A DNA stretch of 64,000 nt from Deltaproteobacteria bacterium (GTDB lineage: Bacteria; Myxococcota_A; UBA9160; SZUA-336). The stretch spans positions 62,001 through 126,000 of the forward strand of contig JAJDAK010000053.1 in assembly GCA_029261895.1 (NCBI GenBank), in the 5' to 3' direction. Below the pieces are notes generated by a model. The model was not told the origin of the DNA and made no database searches. It saw only the letters and a list, made by a program, of their open reading frames with translations. Positions 8,922 to 17,922 of the stretch are shown piece by piece; the first letter of the stretch is position 1; the number at the start of each line of letters is the position of its first letter. The translations under genes were made by a program, and so were the position numbers.

Positions 8922-9713
8922 ATGCCCAATCAGTCGAAAGTCGTCCTCATCACCGGTGCCGCGAGTGGCATGGGGCGGGTCGCCGCCCAGCGTATGGCGC
9001 AAGCGGGTGCCAAGGTAGCTGCGTTAGATCTGAATCAAGAGGGTTTGCGCGCCACCGCGGATGGCTACCCGACGATTCGTACCTGGTCCATTGATGTGAC
9101 CGACGCGCAGGCGGTGCAAAAAACTGTAAACGAGGTCGAAGCGGAACTCGGGCCGATCGATCGTGTGTACAACGCTGCGGGCATCATGCCGACCGCCCAT
9201 ATTCTCGACCAGGAAATCGAAACGATTCACCGCATCATGGCGGTCAACTACGGCGGCGTGGTCAATATCGCTAAAGCCACCATGCCGAAGATGGTGGAGC
9301 GACGTCGGGGCATCTTGATTAATTTTGCGTCGATCGCAGGCTGGGTCCCGTATCTGCATTTCGGGGCATACAACGCGTCAAAGTTCGCGGTGGTTGCGTT
9401 TACCGAGGTCTTGCATGAAGAGACGCGTGACTCGGACGTGCAGATTATCTGCGTGTGCCCACCACCGGTAGATACACCGCTTTTCGATCAGGTGAAGTCG
9501 GCACCGGCTGCGCCGAACGAGTTGCCGTTTCTCACGCCGGAGCGCGTGATCGATGCGATCGAGAAGGGGATCGCGTCCAAGAAACTCTGGGTCTTCCCGG
9601 GACCGCTTACGTCGACGATGTGGCGAATCCGCCGTTTCTTGCCACGATTGAATTGGTGGAGCCTGCATCGAATTGAAAAGCGTGGCCCGCGGAAGAAGCG
9701 CGTAAGCCGCTAA
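8922..9713 (+). CDS. Short-chain dehydrogenase/reductase (SDR)
   Basis: Classical SDR of 263 residues. The N-terminal Rossmann loop LITGAASGMGR, the NAAG motif (as YNAAGIMP), the catalytic serine in NFASIAGW and the YNASK pair (Tyr-x-x-x-Lys) are all present. The C-terminus is basic (PRKKRVSR). An in-frame ATG lies 21 bases earlier at 8901, but AAGGAG at 8910-8915 sits seven bases before the ATG at 8922, which is therefore preferred. The substrate is unknown; a fatty or steroid-like alcohol is a common guess for this type. Confidence 0.85.
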   Translation: MPNQSKVVLITGAASGMGRVAAQRMAQAGAKVAALDLNQEGLRATADGYPTIRTWSIDVTDAQAVQKTVNEVEAELGPIDRVYNAAGIMPTAHILDQEIETIHRIMAVNYGGVVNIAKATMPKMVERRRGILINFASIAGWVPYLHFGAYNASKFAVVAFTEVLHEETRDSDVQIICVCPPPVDTPLFDQVKSAPAAPNELPFLTPERVIDAIEKGIASKKLWVFPGPLTSTMWRIRRFLPRLNWWSLHRIEKRGPRKKRVSR

Positions 9714-9722
9714 ATCTTAGCC

Positions 9723-10790
9723 TCAGCAGGAATCCGATTCGTCTTTAGCGGGTACGTCAGCGTCGATGACGATCACTTGGTCTGCATAGGTTTCCGACTG
9801 TAGAGATCTAGCGGTTTGTGGATCGACGCGTATGCGTTCGCCACGAATGAATTGATTGCCTGCATCGTCTGCGACGCTCATCCATGGTCCGCGGTAAATG
9901 ACCTCTGCTGTCTCGTCATCGCTTTGCGCTGCTTCCGGCTTTATCGCGGTCACCGTGACCGAGCGGAATTCGAACTCATCGATTTTTCGGAAGAGATTGT
10001 GATCCCATTTGTCGATCTTTACCGCATGAAACCCTGCGTTTTCGAACGCGCAGATGAAATCTGTTTCCTGGTAGGCGCCCGAAATACATCCACTCCAGAG
10101 TTCGGCATCGTCCTGAAGTTCGAGTGGCACATGCTGGTTCGAAACAATGTCTGAGATGGCGATGCGGCCGCCAGGCTTCACGACGCGAAATATCTCTTCG
10201 ATCAATTGTGCTTTTTGATCGTTTTGGACCAGGTTGAGCACGCAATTCGAAACCACGATGTCGATGGAGTCGTCGGGAATCAGCGTCTCTTCGCGACGCA
10301 GCTGCGCCATGTAGCGGTCGAGCTCGGCGAGGGCTGCAGCATCGTGTACCGGCTTGTCCTTTAGACGCCGATCCACGAGATCGACCGGTAGCGCCAAGTC
10401 TTGAATGCGCCCACGAAGAAATTCGACGTTTGCATAGCCGAGGCTCTTGCTGATCATCGGCGCGGATTTACGCGCCAGTTCCAACATCTCGAGGTTCATG
10501 TCGACGCCGATCACACGACCGGTAGCGCCGACCACCTGTGACGCGATGAAGCAGATTTTTCCGCCGCCGCTTCCGAGGTCAAGCACCGTGTCACCTTCAC
10601 GCACGTAGACCGATGGATCGCCGCAGCCATAGTCGCGGTCGAGGACCTCTTGGGGAATGACTTTGAGGTAGCGTGCGTCGTAGTCGACCGGACAGCAGAG
10701 TGCCTCTTCACGATCCTGTGCAGCGTCGCCGTATCGATGGCTGACAGCCTCTTCAATATTCAGTGCAGGTAGGCGGGTTTCTGACTCCAT
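9723..10790 (-). CDS. ArsM-like SAM methyltransferase with C-terminal extension
   Basis: Methyltransferase of 355 residues in the family related to arsenite methyltransferase. SAM loop: VLDLGSGGGKI. Three cysteine sites match the ArsM pattern: ALCCPVDYD near residue 32, SNCVLNLV near 180 and SGCISGAY near 223; in ArsM these positions bind As(III). About 70 residues follow the methyltransferase domain and include VIYRGPWMSV and a charged tail ending in DESDSC. A similar small domain is found in methyltransferases that accompany radical-SAM arsenosugar enzymes, but no such partner lies in the window. CGAAGGAG upstream (antisense of 10803-10810) is a good ribosome site. Confidence 0.7.
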   Translation of the reverse strand: MESETRLPALNIEEAVSHRYGDAAQDREEALCCPVDYDARYLKVIPQEVLDRDYGCGDPSVYVREGDTVLDLGSGGGKICFIASQVVGATGRVIGVDMNLEMLELARKSAPMISKSLGYANVEFLRGRIQDLALPVDLVDRRLKDKPVHDAAALAELDRYMAQLRREETLIPDDSIDIVVSNCVLNLVQNDQKAQLIEEIFRVVKPGGRIAISDIVSNQHVPLELQDDAELWSGCISGAYQETDFICAFENAGFHAVKIDKWDHNLFRKIDEFEFRSVTVTAIKPEAAQSDDETAEVIYRGPWMSVADDAGNQFIRGERIRVDPQTARSLQSETYADQVIVIDADVPAKDESDSC

Positions 10791-10849
10791 GACGCAGATA
10801 CTCCTTCGTGGATAGACGTTAGCTTAGACGATCTTCTACTAGATGCCGC

Positions 10850-11500
10850 TTACGTGCTGGAAGTATCGCCGAATCGATCATCGTGGAAGCATTCATCGAT
10901 CGATGCCCGGGGAGGCTGGCCGTATTTACCGAGTGGCCAGCCGATGGGAATGAGCGCGATCGATGGACATTTTTCCGGCAGGCCCAGGTAGCGATCGATC
11001 TCCTCGCCGTACGCGCGGTGTATCGTCGTCAGGCATGCGCCCAAGCCGACCGCGCGGCACGCCAGCAGCAGGTTTTGGATCGCCGGAAAGAGCGATTGTG
11101 CCTGTGGTTCCCCGCGGCGTGTCCAACCCGCGACAAAGAGCTGAACCGGCGCTTCATGCAGGTGCTCGGCAAGGTGAATCGCGGCGCGCTGCATGCGTCG
11201 TTTCTTTTCAGGAAAGCCCGGATCTTTGGCGGCTTCAACCGCAGGCCGAATATAAGTGTCGAAGGCTTTGCGGTAGCGCTCCGCGATCCAGGCACGTCGT
11301 TCAGGATCCGTAAGCGCTATAAACTGCCACGGTTGGCGATTTCCGCCGCTCGGCGCGAAGGTGGCTGCCTCGCAAACTTTGCGTACCAGCGCGAGCGGAA
11401 CCGGATCGGGTTTTAGACGACGAATCGCACGCGTGGTTCGCAGGCCTTCGAGGAGTGGCAAGGTTTCGCCAATGGACTGGATATCGATTTCTTCGTTCAT
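10850..11500 (-). CDS. Nitroreductase-family flavoprotein
   Basis: FMN-dependent oxidoreductase fold of 216 residues. The FMN-binding start RTTRAIRRLKPDPVP and APSGGNRQPWQF are clear, and the C-terminal part carries LGLPEKCPSIALIPIGWPLGKYG, quoted here only as its landmarks GLPEK and PIGWP. Members reduce nitro compounds, quinones or other electron acceptors with NAD(P)H. The start ATG overlaps the stop of the HAD gene upstream (ATGA), so the two are co-translated. The substrate is unknown. Confidence 0.85.
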   Translation of the reverse strand: MNEEIDIQSIGETLPLLEGLRTTRAIRRLKPDPVPLALVRKVCEAATFAPSGGNRQPWQFIALTDPERRAWIAERYRKAFDTYIRPAVEAAKDPGFPEKKRRMQRAAIHLAEHLHEAPVQLFVAGWTRRGEPQAQSLFPAIQNLLLACRAVGLGACLTTIHRAYGEEIDRYLGLPEKCPSIALIPIGWPLGKYGQPPRASIDECFHDDRFGDTSST

Positions 11501-12213
11501 CCGACCAACTCCAAAATTTCCGGAATGTTTCGAATCCGATGCATGGGTTGTATGCGTGCGGTGTCGGGTTCGTGGTCTTCACGGTGCCAGAGCAACACCG
11601 AGCGCAAACCAGCCTGGTTGGCTCCAGCGATGTCCTGCGGCAAAGAGTCTCCGACGAAGAGCACCTCGTTGGCGTTGCAACCCGCCCGCTCGAGCGCCTG
11701 CTCGAAAATCCGCTTGTCAGGTTTGCACGAGCGCGCGACCTCACTCGATAAGCACCAATCGAAGCGCCTTTCGAGTCCACCCAGTGTCAAGAACTCTTCC
11801 AATTGGTCTTGATCGATATTACTCACGATACCAAGCCCAAGTTTTCGATCGCGTAGCCGGCTCAACGTTTCAATCACGCCGTCACGAAGTTGAAAGTTTT
11901 CTTTCCGCAGCTCACGTTGATGCGCGAAGAAATCGTCAAAGTCGATCTCGGTCGCGGCTACACCGAGCCGCTGAAGCGCGGCCGATGCGGCGTCTTGAAA
12001 TAGGTCGCGGTGCAGGTAGTAAGGCTGGGGGAGGTACTCTCGGAATACTTTACGCATCCCGTCGCGGTACGCGGCCGCGATCACGTCCCATTCTGCATCG
12101 ATCCCGGCGTGCGCGACCAGGCGTTGGATGCTCTCGCGATTGAGCCTTTCGAATTGGCGGTAGTCATAGAGCGTACCCCCGAGATCGAAGAAAACTGCTT
12201 TGACCTCGGCCAT
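11497..12213 (-). CDS. HAD-superfamily phosphatase
   Basis: Haloacid dehalogenase-type hydrolase of 238 residues. Motif I is FFDLGGTLYDY with the nucleophile aspartate. LGIVSNIDQDQ carries the motif II serine, CKPDKRIFEQAL the motif III lysine, and VLFVGDSLPQDIAGA the motif IV acidic residues. The helical cap lies between residues about 20 and 95. Family members dephosphorylate small metabolites. It sits in a minus-strand run (TerB-like, HAD, nitroreductase, ArsM-like), three bases after the TerB-like stop. Confidence 0.85.
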   Translation of the reverse strand: MAEVKAVFFDLGGTLYDYRQFERLNRESIQRLVAHAGIDAEWDVIAAAYRDGMRKVFREYLPQPYYLHRDLFQDAASAALQRLGVAATEIDFDDFFAHQRELRKENFQLRDGVIETLSRLRDRKLGLGIVSNIDQDQLEEFLTLGGLERRFDWCLSSEVARSCKPDKRIFEQALERAGCNANEVLFVGDSLPQDIAGANQAGLRSVLLWHREDHEPDTARIQPMHRIRNIPEILELVG

Positions 12214-12216
12214 CGC

Positions 12217-12750
12217 TCAGTCTTTCCCCGGGAAATTCTTCAGCACGGCCAAAAATTGCCTGAACTCGGCGCGGCAAGCCGCCACTTCGTTGGTCGTGAG
12301 GCCAATCTCATTGGCGATGATACTGATCTCAGCATTCTCGGCTTCGGACACGTTCTGATCTGCGGCTGCAACGGCGAAGAGGCAACGCACCAATTCGAGT
12401 CGTTGATCGCGCGTCGACATGTCGCGAAACTGCCGTGTGACGACGTAGTTTTCGGTGCCTCCAAGCGTGATGGTTTGCCGTTTCGCCATCTCCACAACCA
12501 ATGCGGATTGCGGCTCAGTGAGCGAGCTGCATTCCCGCACCAAACGCTCCATCTCGAGGATTTCCTCTTCTGAGACGTCGCGATCCGCGTGGGCCACCCG
12601 GGTAAGCACGTAGGCGAACGCCGCCAGATAGCGCGCTTCGTCTGCACCCAGCTCGTCCAATTGAGCGGAAATACGACGTAGGGTCTCCGTCTCTCTCGAT
12701 TCGGTGCTGGGCTCGGTTTCTAGGCCAAGCAGGCGGCGGAGGGATCGCAT
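12217..12750 (-). CDS. TerB-like helical protein
   Basis: All-helical protein of 177 residues resembling the TerB/DUF533 fold. Two repeats of an acidic signature occur: RVAHADRDVSEEEILEMERL and, about 75 residues later, AVAAADQNVSEAENAEISII (metal-binding-like D-x-D and V-S-x-E-E). The first 20 residues are basic. The open frame extends upstream to 12948 through the divergent acyl-CoA dehydrogenase gene. The ATG at 12750 (MRSLRRLLG) is chosen because the extension has no family character and would cover the divergent promoter. TerB-domain proteins are often linked to stress or envelope functions; the role here is unknown. Confidence 0.7.
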   Translation of the reverse strand: MRSLRRLLGLETEPSTESRETETLRRISAQLDELGADEARYLAAFAYVLTRVAHADRDVSEEEILEMERLVRECSSLTEPQSALVVEMAKRQTITLGGTENYVVTRQFRDMSTRDQRLELVRCLFAVAAADQNVSEAENAEISIIANEIGLTTNEVAACRAEFRQFLAVLKNFPGKD

Positions 12751-12794
12751 GGGGCGGTATGAAACCCGAAGTTCGTCCTGCTGTCTAGCGCTGG

Positions 12795-12800
12795 TATACT
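12795..12800 (+). promoter_or_regulatory. Candidate -10 box for the acyl-CoA dehydrogenase pair
   Basis: TATACT, five of six matches to the bacterial -10 consensus, 27 bases before the ATG at 12828. The -35 position 17 bases earlier (TTCGTC) is weak. GAGGAG just before the ATG serves as ribosome site. Confidence 0.45.
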
Positions 12801-12827
12801 GCGGCCCGCATTCAATCGAGGAGTCTG

Positions 12828-14018
12828 ATGAGCGATCTAGAAGCGTTTCGCGAGGAAGCCCGTGCGTGGCTCGAGTCCAATGGCCCCACATCGATGCATT
12901 TGCCCATTCCGGAAAGTGAAGTCGTTTGGGGCGGTCGGCAGGAGGCATTCTCCAACCCGGATAGTCGGGTCTGGCTTGAGCGCGTTTCTGAACAAGGCTG
13001 GACCGTGCCCACCTGGCCGAAAGAGTATGGCGGTGCGGGGCTCAGCAAAGCCGAAGAGCGCGTGCTCACAGAGGAATGGCGCCGCGCGCGCTGCCGGCCG
13101 GCTTTGATGAGTTTCGGGATCTCGATGCTGGGTCCGGTATTGCTCGAATATGCCAGTGAGGAACAGAAGCGGGAGCACCTACCGAAGATTGCGCGGGGTG
13201 AGATTCGTTGGTGCCAAGGCTATAGCGAACCGGATTTTGGCTCGGATCTCGCGGGTCTCCAGACCAAAGCGGTTCTGGTTGACGATGAATACGTCGTCAA
13301 CGGTCAAAAGATTTGGACCTCGTACGCGGATAAGTCCGATTGGATTTTCTGCCTGGTGCGCACCGACCCGGCCGCGTCCAAGCATGACGGAATCAGCTTC
13401 TTGCTCTTCGACATGGCATCACCTGGCGTCTCCGTTGCACCGATTCAGTTGATCAGCGGGTCCTCGCCGTTCTCCCAGACATTTTTTGAAGATGTTCGAG
13501 TGCCCAAGGCGAATTTAGTGGGGACGCTGAACGGTGGCTGGACGATCGCAAAGCGCTTGCTTCAGCACGAGCGTGCGATGATTTCGCAGATGGGTCTTGG
13601 GCTCGCGGGTTCGTCCAACCAGTCGATAGACGCGTTGGCCAAAGAATACGTCGGCACCGAGAACGGACAGATCGAGGATTCGATCCTGCGGGATCGTATC
13701 GCTCAACACATGATGGACAACGAATGCTACGGCACGTCGCTACGCCGCTCGATGGAGGAAGCGAAAGCGGGGCAGGGCCCGGGAGCCGCATCTTCGATGT
13801 TCAAATTTTATGGCACGGAATTGAACAAGCAGAGGTATGAGCTGCTGGTTTCGGTGCTGGGAACACAAGGACTGGGCTGGGAAGGCGAAGGCTTTTCCGA
13901 GCATGAACTGAAAACCACGCGCGAGTGGTTGCGATCAAAGGGAAACTCCATCGAAGGTGGAACATCCGAGATTCAATTGAACATCATTGCCAAGCGTGTC
14001 TTGGGATTGCCGGACTAA
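12828..14018 (+). CDS. Acyl-CoA dehydrogenase, subunit 1 of a pair
   Basis: FAD-dependent acyl-CoA dehydrogenase of 396 residues, oxidising an acyl-CoA at the alpha-beta bond. Landmarks: PTWPKEYGGAGLS, QGYSEPDFGSDLAGLQT (FAD and substrate contacts), VNGQKIWTSYA and the C-terminal SIEGGTSEIQLN. At the site of the MCAD-type catalytic glutamate (YEGT) the sequence has a glycine, so the base must lie elsewhere, as in many FadE-type enzymes. The next gene, 11 bases downstream, is another dehydrogenase of the type that lacks this signature. Adjacent pairs like this form alpha2beta2 heterotetramers in steroid and branched-chain degradation; that is the likely assembly here. Confidence 0.88.
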   Translation: MSDLEAFREEARAWLESNGPTSMHLPIPESEVVWGGRQEAFSNPDSRVWLERVSEQGWTVPTWPKEYGGAGLSKAEERVLTEEWRRARCRPALMSFGISMLGPVLLEYASEEQKREHLPKIARGEIRWCQGYSEPDFGSDLAGLQTKAVLVDDEYVVNGQKIWTSYADKSDWIFCLVRTDPAASKHDGISFLLFDMASPGVSVAPIQLISGSSPFSQTFFEDVRVPKANLVGTLNGGWTIAKRLLQHERAMISQMGLGLAGSSNQSIDALAKEYVGTENGQIEDSILRDRIAQHMMDNECYGTSLRRSMEEAKAGQGPGAASSMFKFYGTELNKQRYELLVSVLGTQGLGWEGEGFSEHELKTTREWLRSKGNSIEGGTSEIQLNIIAKRVLGLPD

Positions 14019-14029
14019 AGGGATCCACG

Positions 14030-15169
14030 ATGTCATTAGTACTTACGGAAGAGCAGGAGTTGTTGCGGGATACGGCGCGAGAGTTTGTTCGCGAACAGGC
14101 CCCCGTTGCTGCATTGAGAAAGTTGCGAGATGCGGAGGATCCGATCGGATTTAGTCGTGAACTTTGGTCCGAGATGGCGAATTTAGGATGGTCGGGAATT
14201 ATATTTCCGGAGGAGTATGGCGGCGCGGGCCTGGGCTATGCCGAACTGGGCGTCGTGATGGAGGAGTTGGGCCGAACATTGGTTGCCAACCCGATGATGT
14301 CCACCGTCTTGCTTGCGGGCAATGCGATTGCGCTCGGTGGCAATGAAACTCAGAAGAAGGATGTTCTCCCCTCCGTTTGTAGCGGTGAGCGCTTACTGGC
14401 ATTTGCGCATCAGGAAGGGTCACGGCATCAGCCCTATCGTGTGACCACCACGGCGGAGCGTGACACGGATGGTTATCGAATTTCAGGCGAGAAGACATTC
14501 GTACTCGATGGGCATATCGCGGATCAACTCGTCGTCGTTGCCAGAACGTCGGGCGAGCTTCGGGATCGCGAGGGTCTCACGCTGTTTCTGGTCGATGTGA
14601 ACGCCGATGGAATATCGCGCACGCGCACCTCGATGGTGGATTCGCGCGGTTATGCGAATATTAAATTGACGAATGTGAGTGTCGAGCGTTCTGCAATTGT
14701 AGGCGACGTCGATCTTGGCGCGAATGTAGTCGACGTCGTTTTGGATCGCGCAACAGCCGCGCTGTCGGCAGAGATGCTTGGCGGATTTACCGAGGCGTTT
14801 GAGCGGACATTGACCTATTTACAGACCCGCGTTCAATTTGGTGCACCGATCGGATCCTTTCAGGCACTCAAACACCGCGCGGCCATAATGTTCTGTGAAA
14901 TTGAACTTTCACGTAGCATCGTTCTCGATACCTTGCGCGCCATCGATGAGGATCGCGACGATGTGCCGTCTCGCGTGAGCACGGCGAAAGCGCGCTGCTC
15001 GGATAGCTACCACTTGATTGGCAATGAGGCAGTGCAGATGCACGGCGGTATCGGCGTGACAGATGAAGAAGAAATCGGTTTCTTTTTGAAGCGAGCCCGC
15101 GTGTCGCAACAGACGCTTGGTGACGCGGCCTATCACCGCCGTCGCTTTGCGTCACTCCGCGGTTTCTAA
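14030..15169 (+). CDS. Acyl-CoA dehydrogenase, subunit 2 of a pair
   Basis: Acyl-CoA dehydrogenase-like protein of 379 residues. SLVLTEEQELLRDTAREFV at the N-terminus, FPEEYGGAGLGYAELG, the arginine-containing THL segment TRVQFGAPIGSFQALKHR, QMHGGIGVTDEEE and the tail LGDAAYHRRRFA are seen. The usual EGT/GGTSEI loop is missing, which fits a non-catalytic or FAD-sharing partner of the preceding gene. A longer open frame begins at 13925 inside that gene; the ATG at 14030 follows its stop by 11 bases and begins exactly at the family start. Confidence 0.87.
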   Translation: MSLVLTEEQELLRDTAREFVREQAPVAALRKLRDAEDPIGFSRELWSEMANLGWSGIIFPEEYGGAGLGYAELGVVMEELGRTLVANPMMSTVLLAGNAIALGGNETQKKDVLPSVCSGERLLAFAHQEGSRHQPYRVTTTAERDTDGYRISGEKTFVLDGHIADQLVVVARTSGELRDREGLTLFLVDVNADGISRTRTSMVDSRGYANIKLTNVSVERSAIVGDVDLGANVVDVVLDRATAALSAEMLGGFTEAFERTLTYLQTRVQFGAPIGSFQALKHRAAIMFCEIELSRSIVLDTLRAIDEDRDDVPSRVSTAKARCSDSYHLIGNEAVQMHGGIGVTDEEEIGFFLKRARVSQQTLGDAAYHRRRFASLRGF

Positions 15170-15185
15170 TTCGAATCTCCTCGAC

Positions 15186-15249
15186 CTTGAGTAAGTAAGG
15201 GACTCAAGAGAGCGGCCTCCAGACGTCGATACATCGTCAGATGGAGGCC
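15186..15249. repeat. Two adjacent perfect inverted repeats in the 248-base intergenic region
   Basis: The region 15170-15417 holds no gene. CTTGAGT (15186-15192) and ACTCAAG (15202-15208) form a perfect 7-base inverted repeat with a 9-base spacer. Five bases on, GGCCTCCA (15214-15221) and TGGAGGCC (15242-15249) form a perfect 8-base one, extended inward by GACG/CGTC (15222-15225, 15235-15238) with a 3-base bulge. No T-run follows either hairpin. They could be a factor-dependent terminator or attenuator for the dehydrogenase operon, or operator sites for the kinase gene downstream. Confidence 0.6.
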
Positions 15250-15417
15250 ACATGGCTTGGTGTCTGAGGCGAGAGTTTCGCAACGAGTGCAGGGAGCTGC
15301 ATTCTTGACTATTGACGCGCTGGGACAATGTCTCGCGACGCTCCTCGTGTATCTCAAATCCGAGCCGACAGCATCGCCGGTCGTTCTTGAGCCCGCGATC
15401 CAGGGGAATTTGATCCG

Positions 15418-17922
15418 ATGACGCGCCGGTCCTTACGCACAGTTGTCATGGGTCCGATTCTTCTGGTCGGCGTAGCCACGGCGTTGGTGGTCGGTGTAGC
15501 CCAACATTGGAACCATGTTAGGGAGTCGGAACGGGAACTCCGCCACCACTCGGAAAGAATCGCCAGGGAGCTCGCTGTTCTGCCAGACCTGGAAGGCGAC
15601 CTCTCGTACACCCGTACCGTTATTGAACTGCTGAGAGTACAGCCCGGTGTAGCCGCGATCGCGTTGGTAGAGGGTACGCCATACCGCGTGAAGATGGGAT
15701 CGCAACCGGAGTGGGTTGGCGAGGAACTCGTTAAGCTGCCCGCGCTCTGGGACTCGATCAACGTACCGCCTCCTCCCAACGTAGACACGCCCTGGCACTT
15801 CGTGGCTGAATCGCTCGACCGCTACGGCGTTCTGTATCCACTGCCTTCCACTGGGAAGAATCGAGAGCGTAAGGCCGTGCTTGTTCAGGTCAAAAGAGAA
15901 TTGATGCGCGATGCGGTCTGGCAGACCACGTTGCGTGCAGTGCTCTTCATGCTCGGTTTTGTTGGTTTGATCGGAGTGCTGCTAGCTCGCGCCGTTCAGC
16001 GGAACGCGGTGCAGCCGTTGAAGTACATCAGCGCCGTGGTTGACCGGCAGGCGGTTGGAGATACTGAGGCATACGCGTCCGCTGACTTTGTTGCCAGCGA
16101 GTTTGTCGAATTTGGTGAAGCGCTGAATACGATGGTTGAAACGCGCAACCGTGCGCAGCGTGAACTTCAACGTTCCGAATCTGAACTGCGTCTACTCGGT
16201 CAAATTACGCGTATTGCGGATCGTGCGCAGGATTTCGATGAAGCGCTACGAGCCTGTTGTGCGCAAATTTGTCGGTTCCTCTGCTGGCCCATTGGTCACG
16301 TTCTATTGCTTGATGAAAACGATCGCAATGTGTTGCGACCTAGCAATATCTGGCATGTCTCGTGTCCGGATCTCGCGCGTGAGTTTGTTGATTCCACGCG
16401 CGCGATGACGTTTGGGAGGGGTTCGGATCTTCCAGGCCGTGTCCTTGAGCGCAAGGAGCCGATTTGGATTCGCGATTGTTGGCAGGAAGATTGGTTCGAG
16501 CGGTCGGCGCCCAACGTGGGTCTTGTACGATCGGCTGCAGGATTTCCCATTTTCATGTCGCGCGAAGTGGTTGCGGTATTAGAACTATTCGATTTGCAAC
16601 CTCGTGAGCGAGAAGTCCGGCCGGTTGCGCTCATGCACAATATCGGGCTGACGCTCGGTCAGGTGCTACAACGCAGACAGACGCATGAACTCCTGGTCCG
16701 TCGAAATAAGGATCTGGTGGATGCAATGCAGGTGGCGATTCGGGCGACTCACGCGAAGAGCTCGTTTCTTGCCAACATGAGCCATGAAATTCGAACTCCC
16801 GTGACGGCGATTCTCGGTTACACGGAGCTGCTTGAGGAGAATCCGAACGACGACGATCGCCGGGACTACATATCAACCGTGCGTCGTAACGGCGAACATC
16901 TCCTGCAACTCATCAACGATATTCTCGATGTTTCGAAGATTGAGGCGGGCCGGCTGGAAGTCGAGCGCATCGAATGCTCGCCGGGTGAAGTACTCGAAGA
17001 GGTGATTAAGGTTATGAGGCCGCATGCACGGAACAGAGGCCTCGAACTTGAAGTTCATTACGATGAACCCGTTCCCGCCCAGATTATGAGCGATCCGACG
17101 CGTTTACATCAGGTGCTTTTGAACGTGATATCGAACGCGATCAAATTCACGGAACATGGTTCTGTGAAAGTCTTTGCTGGGCTCTCTACTGAACCCGATT
17201 CGCCGTGTCCATTGCTTCATTTTGTGGTGGAAGACACTGGGATCGGAGTTGCCGACGACAAGATGGGGCGACTCTTTCGGCCGTTTTCCCAAGCCGATAT
17301 GTCAACGACACGCCGGTTTGGTGGGACTGGTCTGGGCCTGTCGATTTCGAAGAGCCTGGTTGAACTGCTTGGCGGAGAGTTGACGGCGGAAAGTGTTGAA
17401 GGTGAAGGTAGCCGCTTCACGTTTACCGTTCAGACGGGTCCACTCGCCGGAGTGACGCTGCTCCATAGTCCAAACGATTTGCCGAGGGCGCGTACACCGT
17501 ATCCGATGTCGGGGAAGAAGGTCCGGCTCGATGGTTTGCGAGTTCTCTTGGCGGAAGACGGCAAGGACAATCAGAAACTAATCCGCAAAATCCTCACGCT
17601 GGCTGGTGCGGAGGTCGAGATCGTTGAGAACGGGTTGCTTGCGATCGAGTGTGCGCTCGCGGCACGAGAGAGTGGGCAAGCATTTGATACGGTTTTGATG
17701 GATATGCAGATGCCGGTCATGGACGGATACGACGCCACCCGGCGACTGAGGAAGCAGGGCTATAAAGGTCGAATTTTTGCCCTCACAGCGAACGCAATGA
17801 AGGGCGATCGCGAAAAATGCATCTCAGCAGGTTGCGATGAGTTTCTGTCGAAGCCGATTAATCGGCAAGCGCTGATTCGGGCGATCGCGCAGCGTAAGAC
17901 TGACGACCTCGTCGAATCATAG
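15418..17922 (+). CDS. Hybrid sensor histidine kinase/response regulator
   Basis: Membrane kinase of 834 residues. Domains in order: membrane helix (about 9-30), extracytoplasmic sensor (30-165), second helix (170-192), HAMP-like linker (193-250), GAF-like domain (260-405), HisKA with the phospho-acceptor H456 in LANMSHEIRTP, HATPase with SNAIKFTEH, EDTGIGV and GTGLGLSIS, and a C-terminal receiver with D762 in MDMQMPVMDG and K812. There is no Hpt domain and no response regulator or output gene beside it, so a separate Hpt protein must take the phosphate. The signal sensed is unknown. The stop overlaps the convergent hemG stop by 6 bases. Confidence 0.9.
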   Translation: MTRRSLRTVVMGPILLVGVATALVVGVAQHWNHVRESERELRHHSERIARELAVLPDLEGDLSYTRTVIELLRVQPGVAAIALVEGTPYRVKMGSQPEWVGEELVKLPALWDSINVPPPPNVDTPWHFVAESLDRYGVLYPLPSTGKNRERKAVLVQVKRELMRDAVWQTTLRAVLFMLGFVGLIGVLLARAVQRNAVQPLKYISAVVDRQAVGDTEAYASADFVASEFVEFGEALNTMVETRNRAQRELQRSESELRLLGQITRIADRAQDFDEALRACCAQICRFLCWPIGHVLLLDENDRNVLRPSNIWHVSCPDLAREFVDSTRAMTFGRGSDLPGRVLERKEPIWIRDCWQEDWFERSAPNVGLVRSAAGFPIFMSREVVAVLELFDLQPREREVRPVALMHNIGLTLGQVLQRRQTHELLVRRNKDLVDAMQVAIRATHAKSSFLANMSHEIRTPVTAILGYTELLEENPNDDDRRDYISTVRRNGEHLLQLINDILDVSKIEAGRLEVERIECSPGEVLEEVIKVMRPHARNRGLELEVHYDEPVPAQIMSDPTRLHQVLLNVISNAIKFTEHGSVKVFAGLSTEPDSPCPLLHFVVEDTGIGVADDKMGRLFRPFSQADMSTTRRFGGTGLGLSISKSLVELLGGELTAESVEGEGSRFTFTVQTGPLAGVTLLHSPNDLPRARTPYPMSGKKVRLDGLRVLLAEDGKDNQKLIRKILTLAGAEVEIVENGLLAIECALAARESGQAFDTVLMDMQMPVMDGYDATRRLRKQGYKGRIFALTANAMKGDREKCISAGCDEFLSKPINRQALIRAIAQRKTDDLVES

